Of a stretch of 64,000 nucleotides of DNA, positions 42,393-51,945 are shown piece by piece. A program made the position numbers and the translations under genes. The notes under the pieces are model-generated. The model ran no database searches. It worked only from the letters and a program-made list of their open reading frames with translations, and was not told where the DNA came from. The stretch covers positions 1 through 64,000 of the forward strand of contig NZ_JAFFZM010000002.1 in NCBI RefSeq assembly GCF_017676345.1, given 5' to 3'. This stretch comes from Streptomyces smyrnaeus (GTDB lineage Bacteria; Actinomycetota; Actinomycetes; Streptomycetales; Streptomycetaceae). Position 1 is the first letter of the stretch; each line of letters begins with the position of its first letter.

Positions 42393-44200
42393 GCGCGAAG
42401 ACGGACGGCACCGCGCCGGGCGGGACGCCGATGGGGGGCGGCTTGCTGCATGGCGCGCGGGAGCGCCGGGTCGCCACCGGAGGGATCGAGCTGTGCGTCG
42501 CCGAACTGGGCGACGCCACGCGGCCGACGGTGATGCTGCTGCACGGCTATCCGGACAGCAAGGAGGTCTGGTCCCAGGTGGCGCACCGGCTCGAGGACCG
42601 CTTCCATGTGGTGCTCTACGACGTGCGGGGCTGCGGCAGGTCGACGGCGCCCCAGCCGCTGCGCGGCGGCTTCACCCTGGAGAAGCTCACCGACGACTTC
42701 CTGGCGGTCGCCGACGCGGTCAGCCCGGACGAGCCGGTGCACCTGGTGGGGCACGACTGGGGCTCGGTGCAGGGCTGGGAGTTCACGACGGTACGCCGTA
42801 CGGAGGGCAGGATCGCCTCGTTCACCTCGATCTCCGGCCCTTCGCTGGACCACTTCGGCCACTGGATCAAAAAGCGGATGTCCCGGCCGACACCACGCCG
42901 GGCCGCCCAACTGCTCGGCCAGGGTGCCAAGTCCTGGTACGTGTACGCACTGCACACCCCGGTGCTGCCCGAGCTGGCGTGGCGGGGCCCGCTCGGCAAG
43001 CGCTGGCCCCGCCTCCTGGAACTGACCGAGAAGGTGCCGGGCGGCAGCTATCCGACCGCGTCCCTGCCCCAGGACGCGGCGCACGGCGCCTGGCTCTACC
43101 GCGACAACGTCCGGGCTCGGCTGCGCCGCCCGCGCACCGACTGCTACGCCCACGCTCCGGTCCAGCTCATCACGCCCACCCAGGACGCCTTCTTGAGTGA
43201 GCACCTCTACGACGAGCTGGAACTGTGGGCCCCACGGCTCACCCGGCGCACCCTTCCCGCCAAACACTGGGTGCCGCGCACCAGGCCCGACCAGCTGGCC
43301 GGCTGGATCACCGAGTTCGTCTCCGGCAACGAACCGGGGTTGCCCGCCCGGGAGCCCACGGCCACCGGCAGGTACGCGGACAGGTTCGCCGGGCAGCTGG
43401 TACTGGTGACCGGAGCCGGCAGCGGCATCGGCAGGGCGACGGCCTTCTCGTTCGCGGAAGCCGGAGCCAGGGTGATCGCCGTCGACCGCGACGCGGACAG
43501 CGCCGCCCGCACCGCGGAGCTGGCCCGACTGGTGGGCGCACCCCAGGCGTGGGCGGAAACGGTCGACGTGGCGGACGAGCAGGCGATGGAGAAGCTGGCC
43601 GAAAAAGTGGCCGCCGAGTACGGCACGGTGGACGTGCTGGTCAACAACGCGGGCATCGGCATGGCGGGCGCCTTCCTGGAGACCACCACCGAGGACTGGA
43701 AGCGGACGCTGGATGTGAATCTGTGGGGCGTCATCCACGGCTGCCGGCTCTTCGGGCGCCAGATGGCCGAACGCGGCCAGGGCGGTCATATCGTCAACAC
43801 CGCCTCCGCCGCCGCCTATCAACCCTCCCGGGCACTGCCCGCCTACAGCACCTCCAAGGCCGCCGTGCTGATGCTCAGCGAGTGCCTGCGCGCCGAGCTG
43901 GCGGGCCAGGGCATCGGCGTGACAGCTGTCTGCCCCGGCTTCGTCAACACCAACATCGCCGGTACCGCCCACTTCGCCGGGGTGGACGAGGTGGAGCAGC
44001 AGCGCCGCAGGCGCCGCACCTCCCGGCTGTACGGAATACGGAACTATCCGCCGGAGAAGGTCGCGGAGGCCATTGTGCGGGCCGTCGTCCGCAACCAGGC
44101 CGTGGTACCGGTGACACCCGAAGCCCGCGGGATGCGGCTGATGTCCCGCTTCGCCCCGCGAGTCCTGCGCGGCATCGCCCGCATCCAACCGCCCACCTAG
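42389..44200 (+). CDS. EphD-like fusion: alpha/beta hydrolase plus SDR
   Basis: The 603-residue protein joins two enzymes. Residues of about 20-320 are an alpha/beta hydrolase of the epoxide-hydrolase type: LLHGYPDSKEVW, nucleophile Asp in VGHDWGSVQG, His in PAKHWVPR. Residues of about 335-600 are a short-chain dehydrogenase: LVTGAGSGIGRA, VNNAGIG, YSTSKAA. The arrangement matches mycobacterial EphD, which acts on mycolate-type lipids; the substrate here is unknown. The ATG at 42389 overlaps the upstream stop by 4 bases, with GAAGGAGG as ribosome site. Confidence 0.9.
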   Translation: MSAKTDGTAPGGTPMGGGLLHGARERRVATGGIELCVAELGDATRPTVMLLHGYPDSKEVWSQVAHRLEDRFHVVLYDVRGCGRSTAPQPLRGGFTLEKLTDDFLAVADAVSPDEPVHLVGHDWGSVQGWEFTTVRRTEGRIASFTSISGPSLDHFGHWIKKRMSRPTPRRAAQLLGQGAKSWYVYALHTPVLPELAWRGPLGKRWPRLLELTEKVPGGSYPTASLPQDAAHGAWLYRDNVRARLRRPRTDCYAHAPVQLITPTQDAFLSEHLYDELELWAPRLTRRTLPAKHWVPRTRPDQLAGWITEFVSGNEPGLPAREPTATGRYADRFAGQLVLVTGAGSGIGRATAFSFAEAGARVIAVDRDADSAARTAELARLVGAPQAWAETVDVADEQAMEKLAEKVAAEYGTVDVLVNNAGIGMAGAFLETTTEDWKRTLDVNLWGVIHGCRLFGRQMAERGQGGHIVNTASAAAYQPSRALPAYSTSKAAVLMLSECLRAELAGQGIGVTAVCPGFVNTNIAGTAHFAGVDEVEQQRRRRRTSRLYGIRNYPPEKVAEAIVRAVVRNQAVVPVTPEARGMRLMSRFAPRVLRGIARIQPPT

Positions 44201-44304
44201 TCCACTGGTCCACCTCGGCCGGTCCGTCTCGGCCGTCGGCGACCGGCGGCGGGCCACCCGCGCCGCAGTGCACCGTGCCAGCTGTTCAGAAGGAGACCGC
44301 AACC

Positions 44305-45303
44305 ATGCCTCCGCCCCCTCAGCCATCAGGGCCGGCGTCGGCTTCGGCGACCGAGCCGGAGTATCGCCTCCCCGAGTACCGCATCGAGGATCTCGCGCAC
44401 CGCAGCGGTGCGACGGTGCGCACGATCCGCGCCTACCAGGACAAGGGCCTGCTGCCGAAGCCGGAGCGGCGCGGACGCGCCAATGTGTACGACGACTCGC
44501 ATCTGGCGCGGCTGCGGCAGATCGCCGATCTACTGGAGCGCGGCTACACGCTGGCGTCGATAAAGGAACTGCTCCAGGCGTGGGACGAGGGCCGGGGACT
44601 GGGCGGGGTGCTGGGCCTGGTCGCGGAGGTGGACGGGCCGTGGACCGACGAGGAGTCGGGCCGGATCACCCGAGCCGAGCTGGACGAGCTGTTCGGAGGT
44701 GAGCACGACGAGGCGGCGGTCTCCGAGGCGGTGGCCCTCGGGGTGCTGGAGCCGCTGCCGGGTCGGGAGGGCGAGTTCCGGGTTCCCAGCCCCCAGGAGC
44801 TGTCGGTGGCGGCAGAGCTGCACAAGGCCGGGGTGCCGCTGCTGGCCATCACCGAGCAACTGCGGGAGCTGCGCGGCCAGGTGGAGCACATAGCGGCCCG
44901 CTTCCTGGACTTCACCAACGAACACGTCTTCGTCCGCTATCTGGGCGGCCACCTGTCCGACGGGGACGCCTCCGAGGCAGCCGACCTGGTGCGCAGACTC
45001 CGTCCGCTGGCCCAGCAGACGGTGGAGGCCGAACTCGCCCGGGCCATGCAGAAGTTCGCGGCCCGCAACCTCCGCGACCACCTCCGCTCGGCAGCCGCCG
45101 CACCGTCCGCCGCCGTACCGGACGGCGCGAGCCGGAGCGAGCAGATACGGCTGCCGGCGGAAACGGTGGAGGCCGTACGGGAGTTGGTGGGCGAGGAACA
45201 GGTGCCGGAGTTCATCACGGCAGCGGCTGAACGGGAGGTGCGGGCACGAGCGATGGACCGGATGACCGCCCAGCGGAGCGGGGGGCGGCAGGGCCGGGCG
45301 TAA
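44305..45303 (+). CDS. MerR family transcriptional regulator
   Basis: The 332-residue protein has an N-terminal MerR helix-turn-helix (YRIEDLAHRSGATVRTIRAY, KGLLPKPERRGRANVY) followed by a long C-terminal effector region with LDELFGGEHDE and ELHKAGVPLLAIT. Longer MerR proteins of this kind sense organic ligands. AAGGAGACC precedes the ATG at 44305. It lies 104 bp after the EphD-like gene and may control that operon. Confidence 0.88.
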   Translation: MPPPPQPSGPASASATEPEYRLPEYRIEDLAHRSGATVRTIRAYQDKGLLPKPERRGRANVYDDSHLARLRQIADLLERGYTLASIKELLQAWDEGRGLGGVLGLVAEVDGPWTDEESGRITRAELDELFGGEHDEAAVSEAVALGVLEPLPGREGEFRVPSPQELSVAAELHKAGVPLLAITEQLRELRGQVEHIAARFLDFTNEHVFVRYLGGHLSDGDASEAADLVRRLRPLAQQTVEAELARAMQKFAARNLRDHLRSAAAAPSAAVPDGASRSEQIRLPAETVEAVRELVGEEQVPEFITAAAEREVRARAMDRMTAQRSGGRQGRA

Positions 45304-45414
45304 AGCGACGGTCGAGAGGGGGCCGACCGCGTGATTGCTCACGCTCGTGTCTTGCCGACGGTGGGCGGGCGGACCAGCGTGTGGAGGACCGAAACGACAC
45401 GAGGGGAGCACATC

Positions 45415-46608
45415 ATGCGAAGACGCGTCTTCCTTGCCGGTGCCGCCGCCACGGGCTTGGCGGGGTTAGCCGTGCAGCCCAGCAGTGCGGTCGCGGCGAC
45501 GGCGAACGCCACCAGCCCCGCGACCACGGGTACGACGGCGCGGGCGGGATGGCGGCTGACACCGGCCCCGGCCGCCGCCCCGGCCTCCCGGTTGCTGTCG
45601 GTTTCCGCCGCGAGCGCGGACCTGGCCTGGGCGGTGGGCGAGCAAGGCCTGCCGGGGCAGGGCACGGGCGGCGGTCCGCTGGCGCTGTGCTGGGACGGGA
45701 CGGCGTGGGCGCACACGGAGGTGGGGCACCTGGGTCTCAACGGCTCGCTGCGTGCGGTGAGCGGGGCGTCGCCGGACGCAGCCTGGGCGGTCGGTCAGGA
45801 CAGGGACGGCGCCGACCGCCTGCTGCGCTGGGACGGCAGCACATGGCGGCAGGTGCGGTATCCGGGCGACGACGATCCGGCCACCGTGCTGACCTGGGTG
45901 GCGGCCGTCGGTGACGGCAGGGCGTGGGTCACGGGCCAGCACGAGGGGCGGCCCAAGCTGCTGCGCTTCGACGGCACCAAGTGGACGTGGACGCCGCCCA
46001 TTCCGGGTGCGACGTCTCCGGACGCCCCGTGGCGGGTACGGGTTTCGCCGTCCGGAGGTGTGCACACGGTCGGCTGGGACCTCGCGCGCTGGGACGAGCG
46101 TGCCGCAGGCCACGGCTCCTGGACGGTGCTGCCGCCGCTGACCGGTATCCGGCTGGGCGTCAACGATCTGCTTCCCGTGGGGGAGGACGAGCTGTGGGCG
46201 GTCGGCGCGGCGTTCGGCGTCGGCGGGCCGCCCGGCAAGCCGCCGTCCGTGGTGCTGGCCCGTTACGACGGCACGGAGTGGACACGCGTGGACGGTGACA
46301 CCCTGCCGTTCAAGATCGGCTCGCTGAACGCCATCACAGGGAACGGTACGGGGACGGAGGGCACCGGCGGTGGGCGGCCCGGACTGATCGGGGGGTGGGA
46401 CTTCTGGGACGACAGTTCCGCGCACTATCTGCGCTGGGACGGTACGGAGTGGGCCGGGGAGCGGGGCGCGGCCGACGGGGTCGACGCGTATGTGCGCGAC
46501 GTCGCGAGCATTCCGGGCACCGGCGCACAGGGCGCCGCCTGGTCGGTCGGCCATACCCGCAATGTGCCGGCGGCCGAGGTCCGGTTCCGTATCGAACGCT
46601 ACGGCTAG
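45415..46608 (+). CDS. Secreted beta-propeller-like protein, Tat-type signal
   Basis: The 397-residue protein starts MRRRVFLAGAAATGLAGLAV, a twin-arginine-like signal peptide ending near AVA. The rest has repeated blades with AWAVG (LAWAVGEQG, AAWAVGQDRD, AWVTGQHEG, LWAVGAAFG, AAWSVGHTR) and LRWDGSTW-like turns about 45-50 residues apart, as in Kelch/BNR-type propellers. GGGGAG precedes the ATG. It has no clear operon partner. The role is unknown; envelope binding is only a guess. Confidence 0.7.
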   Translation: MRRRVFLAGAAATGLAGLAVQPSSAVAATANATSPATTGTTARAGWRLTPAPAAAPASRLLSVSAASADLAWAVGEQGLPGQGTGGGPLALCWDGTAWAHTEVGHLGLNGSLRAVSGASPDAAWAVGQDRDGADRLLRWDGSTWRQVRYPGDDDPATVLTWVAAVGDGRAWVTGQHEGRPKLLRFDGTKWTWTPPIPGATSPDAPWRVRVSPSGGVHTVGWDLARWDERAAGHGSWTVLPPLTGIRLGVNDLLPVGEDELWAVGAAFGVGGPPGKPPSVVLARYDGTEWTRVDGDTLPFKIGSLNAITGNGTGTEGTGGGRPGLIGGWDFWDDSSAHYLRWDGTEWAGERGAADGVDAYVRDVASIPGTGAQGAAWSVGHTRNVPAAEVRFRIERYG

Positions 46609-46684
46609 GAATGCCCCATTATCGCGTGGGCCGGTCGGCCGACCGATGGTACCGCTGCCCCCGGCCGGCTCTTCCCCGGCCGGC

Positions 46685-47581
46685 TCAGTTGCCCAGTTGG
46701 GCGGGGGCCTCGGTGGCCACGCGTTCGAAGACCCGCTCGTCGGCCGCGAAGCGGGTACCGGGGAGGGGCCAGTGGAGGACGACCTCGTCGAAGCCGAGGG
46801 TGGCCAGGCGCCCGGCGAAGTCCACGAAGGCGTCGAGCGACTCCAGCGGGCGGTCGGGTGTGAAGCCGGTCAGCAGGGTGCGGCCGAGGGTGTGCGTGTC
46901 GCGACCGGTGTCGGCGCACGCCTTCTCCAGGGCCTCCGTCTGGCGGGCGAGGGCCGCCAGCGAGTCGGCGGGCGTGCCGGTCTCGTTGGCGGCCGGGTCG
47001 CCGGTGGTCAGCCATGCCTGCCCGTGGCGGGCGGCCAGTCGCAGCCCTCGCGGGCCGGTCGCGGCGACGGTGAACGGCAGTCGGGGCCGCTGCACACAGC
47101 CGGGGAGGCCGCGCGCCTCGTGGGCGGCGTAGTAGGTGCCCTCGGCCGTGACCTCGTCCTCGGTGAGCAGCCGGTCGAGCAGCGGAACGAACTCGGCGAA
47201 GCGGTCGGCGCGTTCCCGGCGGGTCCACGGGTGCCGTCCCAGGGCCGTCGCGTCGAAGCCGGACCCGCCGGCGCCGATACCCAGGGTGACGCGGCCGTCG
47301 CTGATGTCGTCGAGGGTGAGCAGTTCCTTGGCGAGCGGAACGGGGTGCCGGAAGTTCGGCGAGGTCACCATCGTGCCGAGTCGCAGCCGGGAGGTGGCGG
47401 CAGCGGCGGCGGTGAGGGTGGGTACGGCACCGAACCAGGGGCCGTCGCGGAACGGCACCCGCCACGAGAGGTGGTCGTAGGTGTACGCGGCGTGGAAGCC
47501 CAGTTCCTCGGCCCGTCGCCACATCTCCCGTCCGCCCTCGGACCAGCGGCGGACAGGGAGGATCACGGTGCTCAGACGCAT
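46685..47581 (-). CDS. LLM-class (F420-type) flavin-dependent oxidoreductase
   Basis: The 298-residue TIM-barrel enzyme has the luciferase-like core: WRRAEELGFHAAYTYDHL, LGTMVTSPNFRHPVPLAKEL, LDDISDGRVTLGIGAGG and PFTVAATGPRG. LLM proteins of actinomycetes often use F420 in place of FMN. ATG at 47581 follows a GGGGG ribosome-site-like run; a longer frame upstream starts with poor codons. It converges on the propeller-like gene. Confidence 0.85.
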   Translation of the reverse strand: MRLSTVILPVRRWSEGGREMWRRAEELGFHAAYTYDHLSWRVPFRDGPWFGAVPTLTAAAAATSRLRLGTMVTSPNFRHPVPLAKELLTLDDISDGRVTLGIGAGGSGFDATALGRHPWTRRERADRFAEFVPLLDRLLTEDEVTAEGTYYAAHEARGLPGCVQRPRLPFTVAATGPRGLRLAARHGQAWLTTGDPAANETGTPADSLAALARQTEALEKACADTGRDTHTLGRTLLTGFTPDRPLESLDAFVDFAGRLATLGFDEVVLHWPLPGTRFAADERVFERVATEAPAQLGN

Positions 47582-47819
47582 ACCCCCGAGCTTAGGCGTA
47601 CGGTCATCGCCCCGCCTCATGGACCGGCCCCGCCTCATGGACCTCCGCCCTCATGGACCGGCCGACCCCATGGACGCGGCTCGCGCCGGCCGCACACGCT
47701 GATCGCTTGCCGCCGGTGGGTCGGGGCCTGGGCGCCTGAGGCTGACGGTTCGGGCGCCGGTCGTTCTGGTGTGCGGACCCGCTGGGCGATCCGCCGCGGG
47801 AGCGGGCATGCTCGGTGGT

Positions 47820-48326
47820 ATGGAACATATCCGTCATCCGCACCGTATGCCGCCGCAGATCCACAGCACCGAGTCGGCCGTCTCCGTGCTCAGCGCACTG
47901 GCGGAGCGCCGGGGGCTCCCGGTCTCGGTGGAGCATGCCATCGGTGCCGACGAGTCGTCGCGGCGTACGGCGGCCGGGGCGTTCGCCGTCACCGACGAGG
48001 ACGGATCTCTGCCGCACGAGGCTCTGCTGGAGATCCCCGCGACGGAGAGCGCCGACGGGGCGCCGCGCACCCCGAAGATCGTCGTTCAGCTCTTCGAAGA
48101 GGGCGATGCGCACATCACGATCGACGGGGTGACCTTCCACGATCTGCCGCGCGAGGCGACGCCGGGCTTCTTGGAGGCCGTTTTCGACAGGCGCGCCCAT
48201 CTGAAGAGGACCTGGTACCCGCCGTTCTGCCGACTGGTGGTGACGTTGGACGACGAGCTGTCCTACAAGGAGGTCGTCCCCCTGGCCTACGGTCTCCCCC
48301 GCTGGCTGAACTCCCTGCCGGGTTGA
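47820..48326 (+). CDS. Hypothetical protein
   Basis: The 168-residue protein begins MEHIRHPHRMPPQ and has alternating hydrophobic patterns (IVVQLFEEGDAHITIDGVTF, CRLVVTLDDELSYKEVV) typical of a small alpha/beta domain. No signal peptide or membrane segment is seen. The ATG at 47820 is chosen because CATGCT lies 8 bases upstream and could be a leaderless -10; a start at 47769 is less likely. I do not recognise the family. Confidence 0.6.
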   Translation: MEHIRHPHRMPPQIHSTESAVSVLSALAERRGLPVSVEHAIGADESSRRTAAGAFAVTDEDGSLPHEALLEIPATESADGAPRTPKIVVQLFEEGDAHITIDGVTFHDLPREATPGFLEAVFDRRAHLKRTWYPPFCRLVVTLDDELSYKEVVPLAYGLPRWLNSLPG

Positions 48327-48338
48327 TCCGGAAGGGCC

Positions 48339-49280
48339 TCAGGACAGGTCGAAGAGGCGGGCCGCGTTGTCGTGGCAGACGGCCCGCAGCCACTGCGCTC
48401 CGAGCCCGGTCCGCTCTTCCAGCGACTCCAGGGCATCGGCGTAGGTGTACGGGATGTTGGGGAAGTCGGTGCCCAGCAGTACGCGGTCGCCGAGCGCGGC
48501 CAGCCGGGGCAGGGCCTCCCGGGGGAAGGGCGTGCTCTCCTCGACGAAGTGGGTGAAGGCCATCGTGGTGTCCAGCATGACCGCCGCGTGGCGCTCGGTC
48601 AGCACGAGGAAGTCGGTGTACTCCGGCATCCCGAGGTGGGCGACGACCAGCCGCAGCCCTGGGTGCCGGTCGAGTACGGCGCCGATCGGACCCGGACCTG
48701 TGAACGCTCCGGGTACGGGCCCCGAGCCGCAGTGCGTCACGACCGGTACGCGCGCCTCGGCGAGCAGCCCCCACACCTCGTCCAGTTGCGGGTCGCGCGG
48801 GTCGAATCCGCCGACCTGCAGATGGCACTTGAAGATGCGGGCCCCCTGGTCGAGTGCGCGGCGCACGTCGTCGGCCGCGCCGGGTTCGGCGTGGAAGGTG
48901 GCGGTGTGCAGGCAGTCGGGCGTACGGGCCGCGAAGTCGGCCGCCCAGTCGTTGAGGGAGCGGGCCATGCCCGGCTTGTGGGGGTAGAGCATCGCGGTGA
49001 ACGCGCGTACGCCGAAGCCGCGGAGAGCTTCCAACCGCCGCTGCTCGTCGGTGCGGTAGCTGATCGGCCACTGCCGCCCGACCAGCGGTCCGGCTGCGTC
49101 GAAGTACGCCCACACCTTCGCCAGCAGTCGCTCGGGCATGAAGTGCGTGTGGACGTCGATCAGCGCGGGGGCGGCTATCCGGGCGCGGAACGCGTCCACC
49201 CGCGCCCGCTCCTCGGCCAGGGCCTCAGCCGTGGGCCCGGTTGCCGCCCCGCTTGCCGCTCCGGTACCCGCAGTGTCCAT
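48339..49280 (-). CDS. Amidohydrolase-family metal-dependent hydrolase
   Basis: The 313-residue protein has an amidohydrolase barrel: metal-binding HxH in LIDVHTHFMP, a Lys-region IFKCHLQVGG, His in VVTHCGSG and VVAHLGMPEY, and the final Asp in LLGTDFPNIPY. This is the amidohydrolase_2 (decarboxylase/lactonase-like) branch; the substrate is unknown. ATG at 49280 is the best start. It lies 96 bp after the ArsC-like gene on the same strand, but a strong terminator separates them. Confidence 0.87.
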   Translation of the reverse strand: MDTAGTGAASGAATGPTAEALAEERARVDAFRARIAAPALIDVHTHFMPERLLAKVWAYFDAAGPLVGRQWPISYRTDEQRRLEALRGFGVRAFTAMLYPHKPGMARSLNDWAADFAARTPDCLHTATFHAEPGAADDVRRALDQGARIFKCHLQVGGFDPRDPQLDEVWGLLAEARVPVVTHCGSGPVPGAFTGPGPIGAVLDRHPGLRLVVAHLGMPEYTDFLVLTERHAAVMLDTTMAFTHFVEESTPFPREALPRLAALGDRVLLGTDFPNIPYTYADALESLEERTGLGAQWLRAVCHDNAARLFDLS

Positions 49281-49340
49281 GCCCGTCACCCTAGAACGTG
49301 GTCCGCCCTCGTCCATGAGCCGAGGCGGGGGTACCGGCCA

Positions 49341-49369
49341 CCCCTGCGCTGTCGCGGACAGCGCAGGGG
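49341..49369 (-). terminator. Terminator after the ArsC-like gene
   Basis: CCCCTGCGCTGT (49341-49352) and ACAGCGCAGGGG (49358-49369) form a perfect 12-bp stem with a 5-nt loop. It begins 7 bp beyond the ArsC-like stop codon on the minus strand. Confidence 0.8.
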
Positions 49370-49375
49370 CCGGAC

Positions 49376-49729
49376 TCACAGCACCTCTTCGGCGACCTCG
49401 ACCGGGCGGGCCAGGCGGGTGCCCTTGTCCGTCACCACGAACGGGCGCTGGATCAGGGCCGGGTGCTCGGTCATGGCCGTGATCAGCTCGTCGTCGGTCA
49501 CATCCGGCCGGTCGAGGCCGAGTTCCTTGTACTCGGCCTCCTTCGTCCGTACGGCGTCCCGTACGCCCACTCCCGCATCGGTGATCAGCTGCCGCAGGGT
49601 GGCCGCGTCCGGTGGGGTCTTCAGATACTCCACGATCTCGATGTCGTAGTCCGCGTCCTCCAAGAGGGACAGGACCTTCCTGGACGTACCGCAGCGCGTG
49701 TTGTGGTAGATCGTCGCCGTCTTCGCCAT
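49376..49729 (-). CDS. ArsC/Spx-family thioredoxin-like protein
   Basis: The 117-residue protein has the active Cys in NTRCGTSRKVL, close to the N-terminus as in glutaredoxin-dependent arsenate reductases. TEHPALIQRPFVV and RLARPVEVAEEVL complete the family signature. No other ars gene is nearby, so arsenate reduction is uncertain; a general thiol-redox role is possible. Start and stop are clear. A 12-bp stem terminator follows. Confidence 0.87.
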   Translation of the reverse strand: MAKTATIYHNTRCGTSRKVLSLLEDADYDIEIVEYLKTPPDAATLRQLITDAGVGVRDAVRTKEAEYKELGLDRPDVTDDELITAMTEHPALIQRPFVVTDKGTRLARPVEVAEEVL

Positions 49730-49845
49730 GGCGTCATGCTAAGCCGCAGCCGACCAGCGCAGCCCACCACGCCGACGGCGTCGCGCCAACGGCCCCGGCC
49801 CGTCGCCATCACCGACCGGTCCGGCGCCATCAGCGTCCGGCCACC

Positions 49846-50832
49846 TCAGCACAGCGCCGCGAGCAGTTCACGTTCGCGCTCGGCGCCGAGGCCGGCTCGG
49901 CGGGGGCGGTCGAGGCCCTGTTCGCGCTCCCAGCGCAGTGTGTCGGCCAGCATGTCCCGGCGCGGCCGGTGGTGGAGCCCGGCGGCGCGCGCCGCCGATC
50001 CGTTCCGGGCGGAGAAGCCCTCCCAACCGGGCTCCACCAGCCACATCGGCAGCGACTCCGGGCCCATGTACTGGGCCACCTGCTGTGCGAGCAGCCAGTC
50101 CGAGTCGGCGGCGACCACCGGACCGGTGTGCCCGGCCACGGCGCGGGACAGCTCGATCCACTCCGCAAAGGGGAGGACAGGCCCGACGGCGTTGTAGGTG
50201 CCGGTGGTGCGCTTCTCGGCGGCGTCGAGCAGCCAGGCTGCGAGGTCCCGTACGTCGACGACCTGGGTCGGAAGGGCCGGGGTGTCGGGTACCAGCATCG
50301 GCCCGTGCGGATCGCGGGCGGCCCGGGCGACCCAGTAGCCCGTACGTCCGCTGACGTCCCCCGGCCCGCCGATGAGCCCGGCGCGGGCGATCAGCAGGCG
50401 GTCGCCCACGGCGGTCGACGCCGCCTGCTCGCAGGCGACCTTCGCCTCGCCGTACAGCGACCTGTCGGTCTCGTCCCGGTCGGTCGGGGCGAGCAGAGCG
50501 GCGGTCTCGTCCGTGTCCACCGCCGCATGGGAGGCGTAGACGTTGCCGGAGGAGACATACACCCAGTGCCGGGCCCTGGCTCCCAGTGCGTCGAGCGCCC
50601 CGCGTACGAAGCCCGGCTGCCACGACACCTCCAGGACGGCGTCCCAGGTGCGGTCGAGCAAGGGTGCGTACGCTGTGGGGTCGCGCCGGTCGGCGGCGAC
50701 CAGCGTCGCACCCTCGGCCACGTCTCCGCTCTCGCCGCGCGCCAGGCACGTCACCCGGTGGCCGCGCTCGATCGCCTGCCGCGACAGCTCCCGGCCCACC
50801 CACGCTGTTCCGCCCAGAACCAAGGTCTCCAT
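49846..50832 (-). CDS. NAD-dependent epimerase/dehydratase family protein
   Basis: The 328-residue extended-SDR protein begins [16 protein letters not shown] (nucleotide-binding GGTxxxG). It has [11 protein letters not shown] and the catalytic YGEAK ([11 protein letters not shown]). The C-terminal substrate-binding part is long and has [16 protein letters not shown]. It is close to actinomycete reductases of unknown substrate. ATG at 50832 was chosen over the TTG four codons upstream. A 15-bp direct repeat and the CCCGCG repeat lie upstream. Confidence 0.85.
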   Translation of the reverse strand: METLVLGGTAWVGRELSRQAIERGHRVTCLARGESGDVAEGATLVAADRRDPTAYAPLLDRTWDAVLEVSWQPGFVRGALDALGARARHWVYVSSGNVYASHAAVDTDETAALLAPTDRDETDRSLYGEAKVACEQAASTAVGDRLLIARAGLIGGPGDVSGRTGYWVARAARDPHGPMLVPDTPALPTQVVDVRDLAAWLLDAAEKRTTGTYNAVGPVLPFAEWIELSRAVAGHTGPVVAADSDWLLAQQVAQYMGPESLPMWLVEPGWEGFSARNGSAARAAGLHHRPRRDMLADTLRWEREQGLDRPRRAGLGAERERELLAALC

Positions 50833-50873
50833 TCGGTCACCCAAGCACCGTGCGACGCGAACGCCCAGACCAA

Positions 50874-51022
50874 TTCGCCGACAGCGGACCGGGGTTCGCC
50901 GACAGCGGATGTGCCCCGGGCCCGTCGGCCGTCGGCCCCTCGGCCCGTCCCAGGAACCCGCGAGCGCGCCCGAACCCGCGCCCGAACCCGCGCCCGCGCC
51001 CGCGTCCGCGTCCGCGCCCGCG
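50874..51022. repeat. Direct repeats and CCCGCG-type tandem repeat
   Basis: ttcgccgacagcgga occurs twice 21 bp apart (50874-50888 and 50895-50909). From about 50955 to 51022 the sequence is built of cccgcg/cgcccgaac-type units repeated about ten times. It lies between an epimerase gene and a terminator and is not coding on either strand by frame or start. Slippage could vary its length between strains. Confidence 0.65.
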
Positions 51023-51028
51023 AAACAG

Positions 51029-51064
51029 CAAGTGCGCGTACCCGTATGCGGGTACGCGCACTTG
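51029..51064 (-). terminator. 16-bp perfect stem after the lipoprotein gene
   Basis: CAAGTGCGCGTACCCG (51029-51044) and CGGGTACGCGCACTTG (51049-51064) form a 16-bp perfect stem with a 4-nt loop, 63 bp past the lipoprotein stop codon on the minus strand. It is the longest perfect stem I found in the window. Confidence 0.8.
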
Positions 51065-51127
51065 TCGACCGTCCGCGGAGCTCCGGTGTCACCGGCGGCG
51101 CCCCGGGACCTGGGGTTGGGAACCTGG

Positions 51128-51760
51128 TCAGTTCTTGACCGGCCACTCCAGCGGGTCCTTGTAGAAGCCCCGGCTCAGTTCGACCGCTGCGGCCTTCTGG
51201 CCCTCGGGGATGAGGAAGGCGGAGCAGATCTTCTCCGAGTCGCCCGCGTTCAGCTTCTTGTCGGTGTCCACCGCGGGGCAGTTGGGCCACTTGGCCTCAC
51301 CCATGATCACGATGAGGGCCTTGGTGCGCTTGCCCTTGTCCGTCTTGACGACCAGGTCGTCGTCCATGTCGCCGAGTTCCATGGTCTTGCCGCTCTTGTG
51401 GGAGATCGTCGACCAGACGTACACGGGGATCTGCGGACCGTCTTCCTTGTCCTTCTTGAGGCCGGAGTTGTCCATGTCGGCCTTCGTCCCGGTCTGCACC
51501 TTGGTCGGTGTGACCGTGTACGTGGCGCCCTTGGACTCCTTCGTGTCGCTCTTCTGCACCGGGCTGGCCTCGCCCAGGCTGAAGGTCGTCTTGCCGCCGG
51601 ACGAGTCGGAACCGGAGTCCGAACCGGAGTCGGAGTCGGAGTGCGAGCCGGAGCTGCCCTTCCTCTTCCCCGAGCCGTCCGAGTCGTTGCAGCCGGTCAG
51701 TGCCACGGCGAGCACCAACGCTCCGGCCACCGCCGGAACAGCACGAGTCCACGTACGCAT
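51128..51760 (-). CDS. Putative lipoprotein
   Basis: The 210-residue protein has a signal peptide with lipobox VALTGC, then a Ser/Asp/Gly-rich linker of about 35 residues ([15 protein letters not shown]) and a beta-rich domain with [19 protein letters not shown] and a Cys pair (WPNCPAV, EKICSAF). GAGG precedes the ATG at 51760. The C-terminal domain may be DUF4352-like, as in many actinobacterial lipoproteins. No function is known to me. Confidence 0.75.
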   Translation of the reverse strand: MRTWTRAVPAVAGALVLAVALTGCNDSDGSGKRKGSSGSHSDSDSGSDSGSDSSGGKTTFSLGEASPVQKSDTKESKGATYTVTPTKVQTGTKADMDNSGLKKDKEDGPQIPVYVWSTISHKSGKTMELGDMDDDLVVKTDKGKRTKALIVIMGEAKWPNCPAVDTDKKLNAGDSEKICSAFLIPEGQKAAAVELSRGFYKDPLEWPVKN

Positions 51761-51945
51761 GTTTTTCCTCACTCTCCCCGTTGAAGCTCCCCGCGCCCGG
51801 CCGGGGCGGCTCGCCCATACAACCGGACCATTGCTTTGGCGGATGATCCTGCCAGAGCGGAATGCGCCGCTCACCGGCAGGGGTTGCCAAGGGGATCGCA
51901 GGGCCGCGGTGTCGCAAGGTCGCAGGGCCACCTGGGGACCCGGAA

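Noticed and set aside
49376..49729. Arsenic resistance operon
   Set aside because: Only an ArsC-like gene is present, without arsR, an efflux pump or arsT; the neighbours are unrelated.
50955..51022. CRISPR array
   Set aside because: The repeats are 6-9 bp without unique spacers and no cas gene is nearby; it is a simple tandem repeat.
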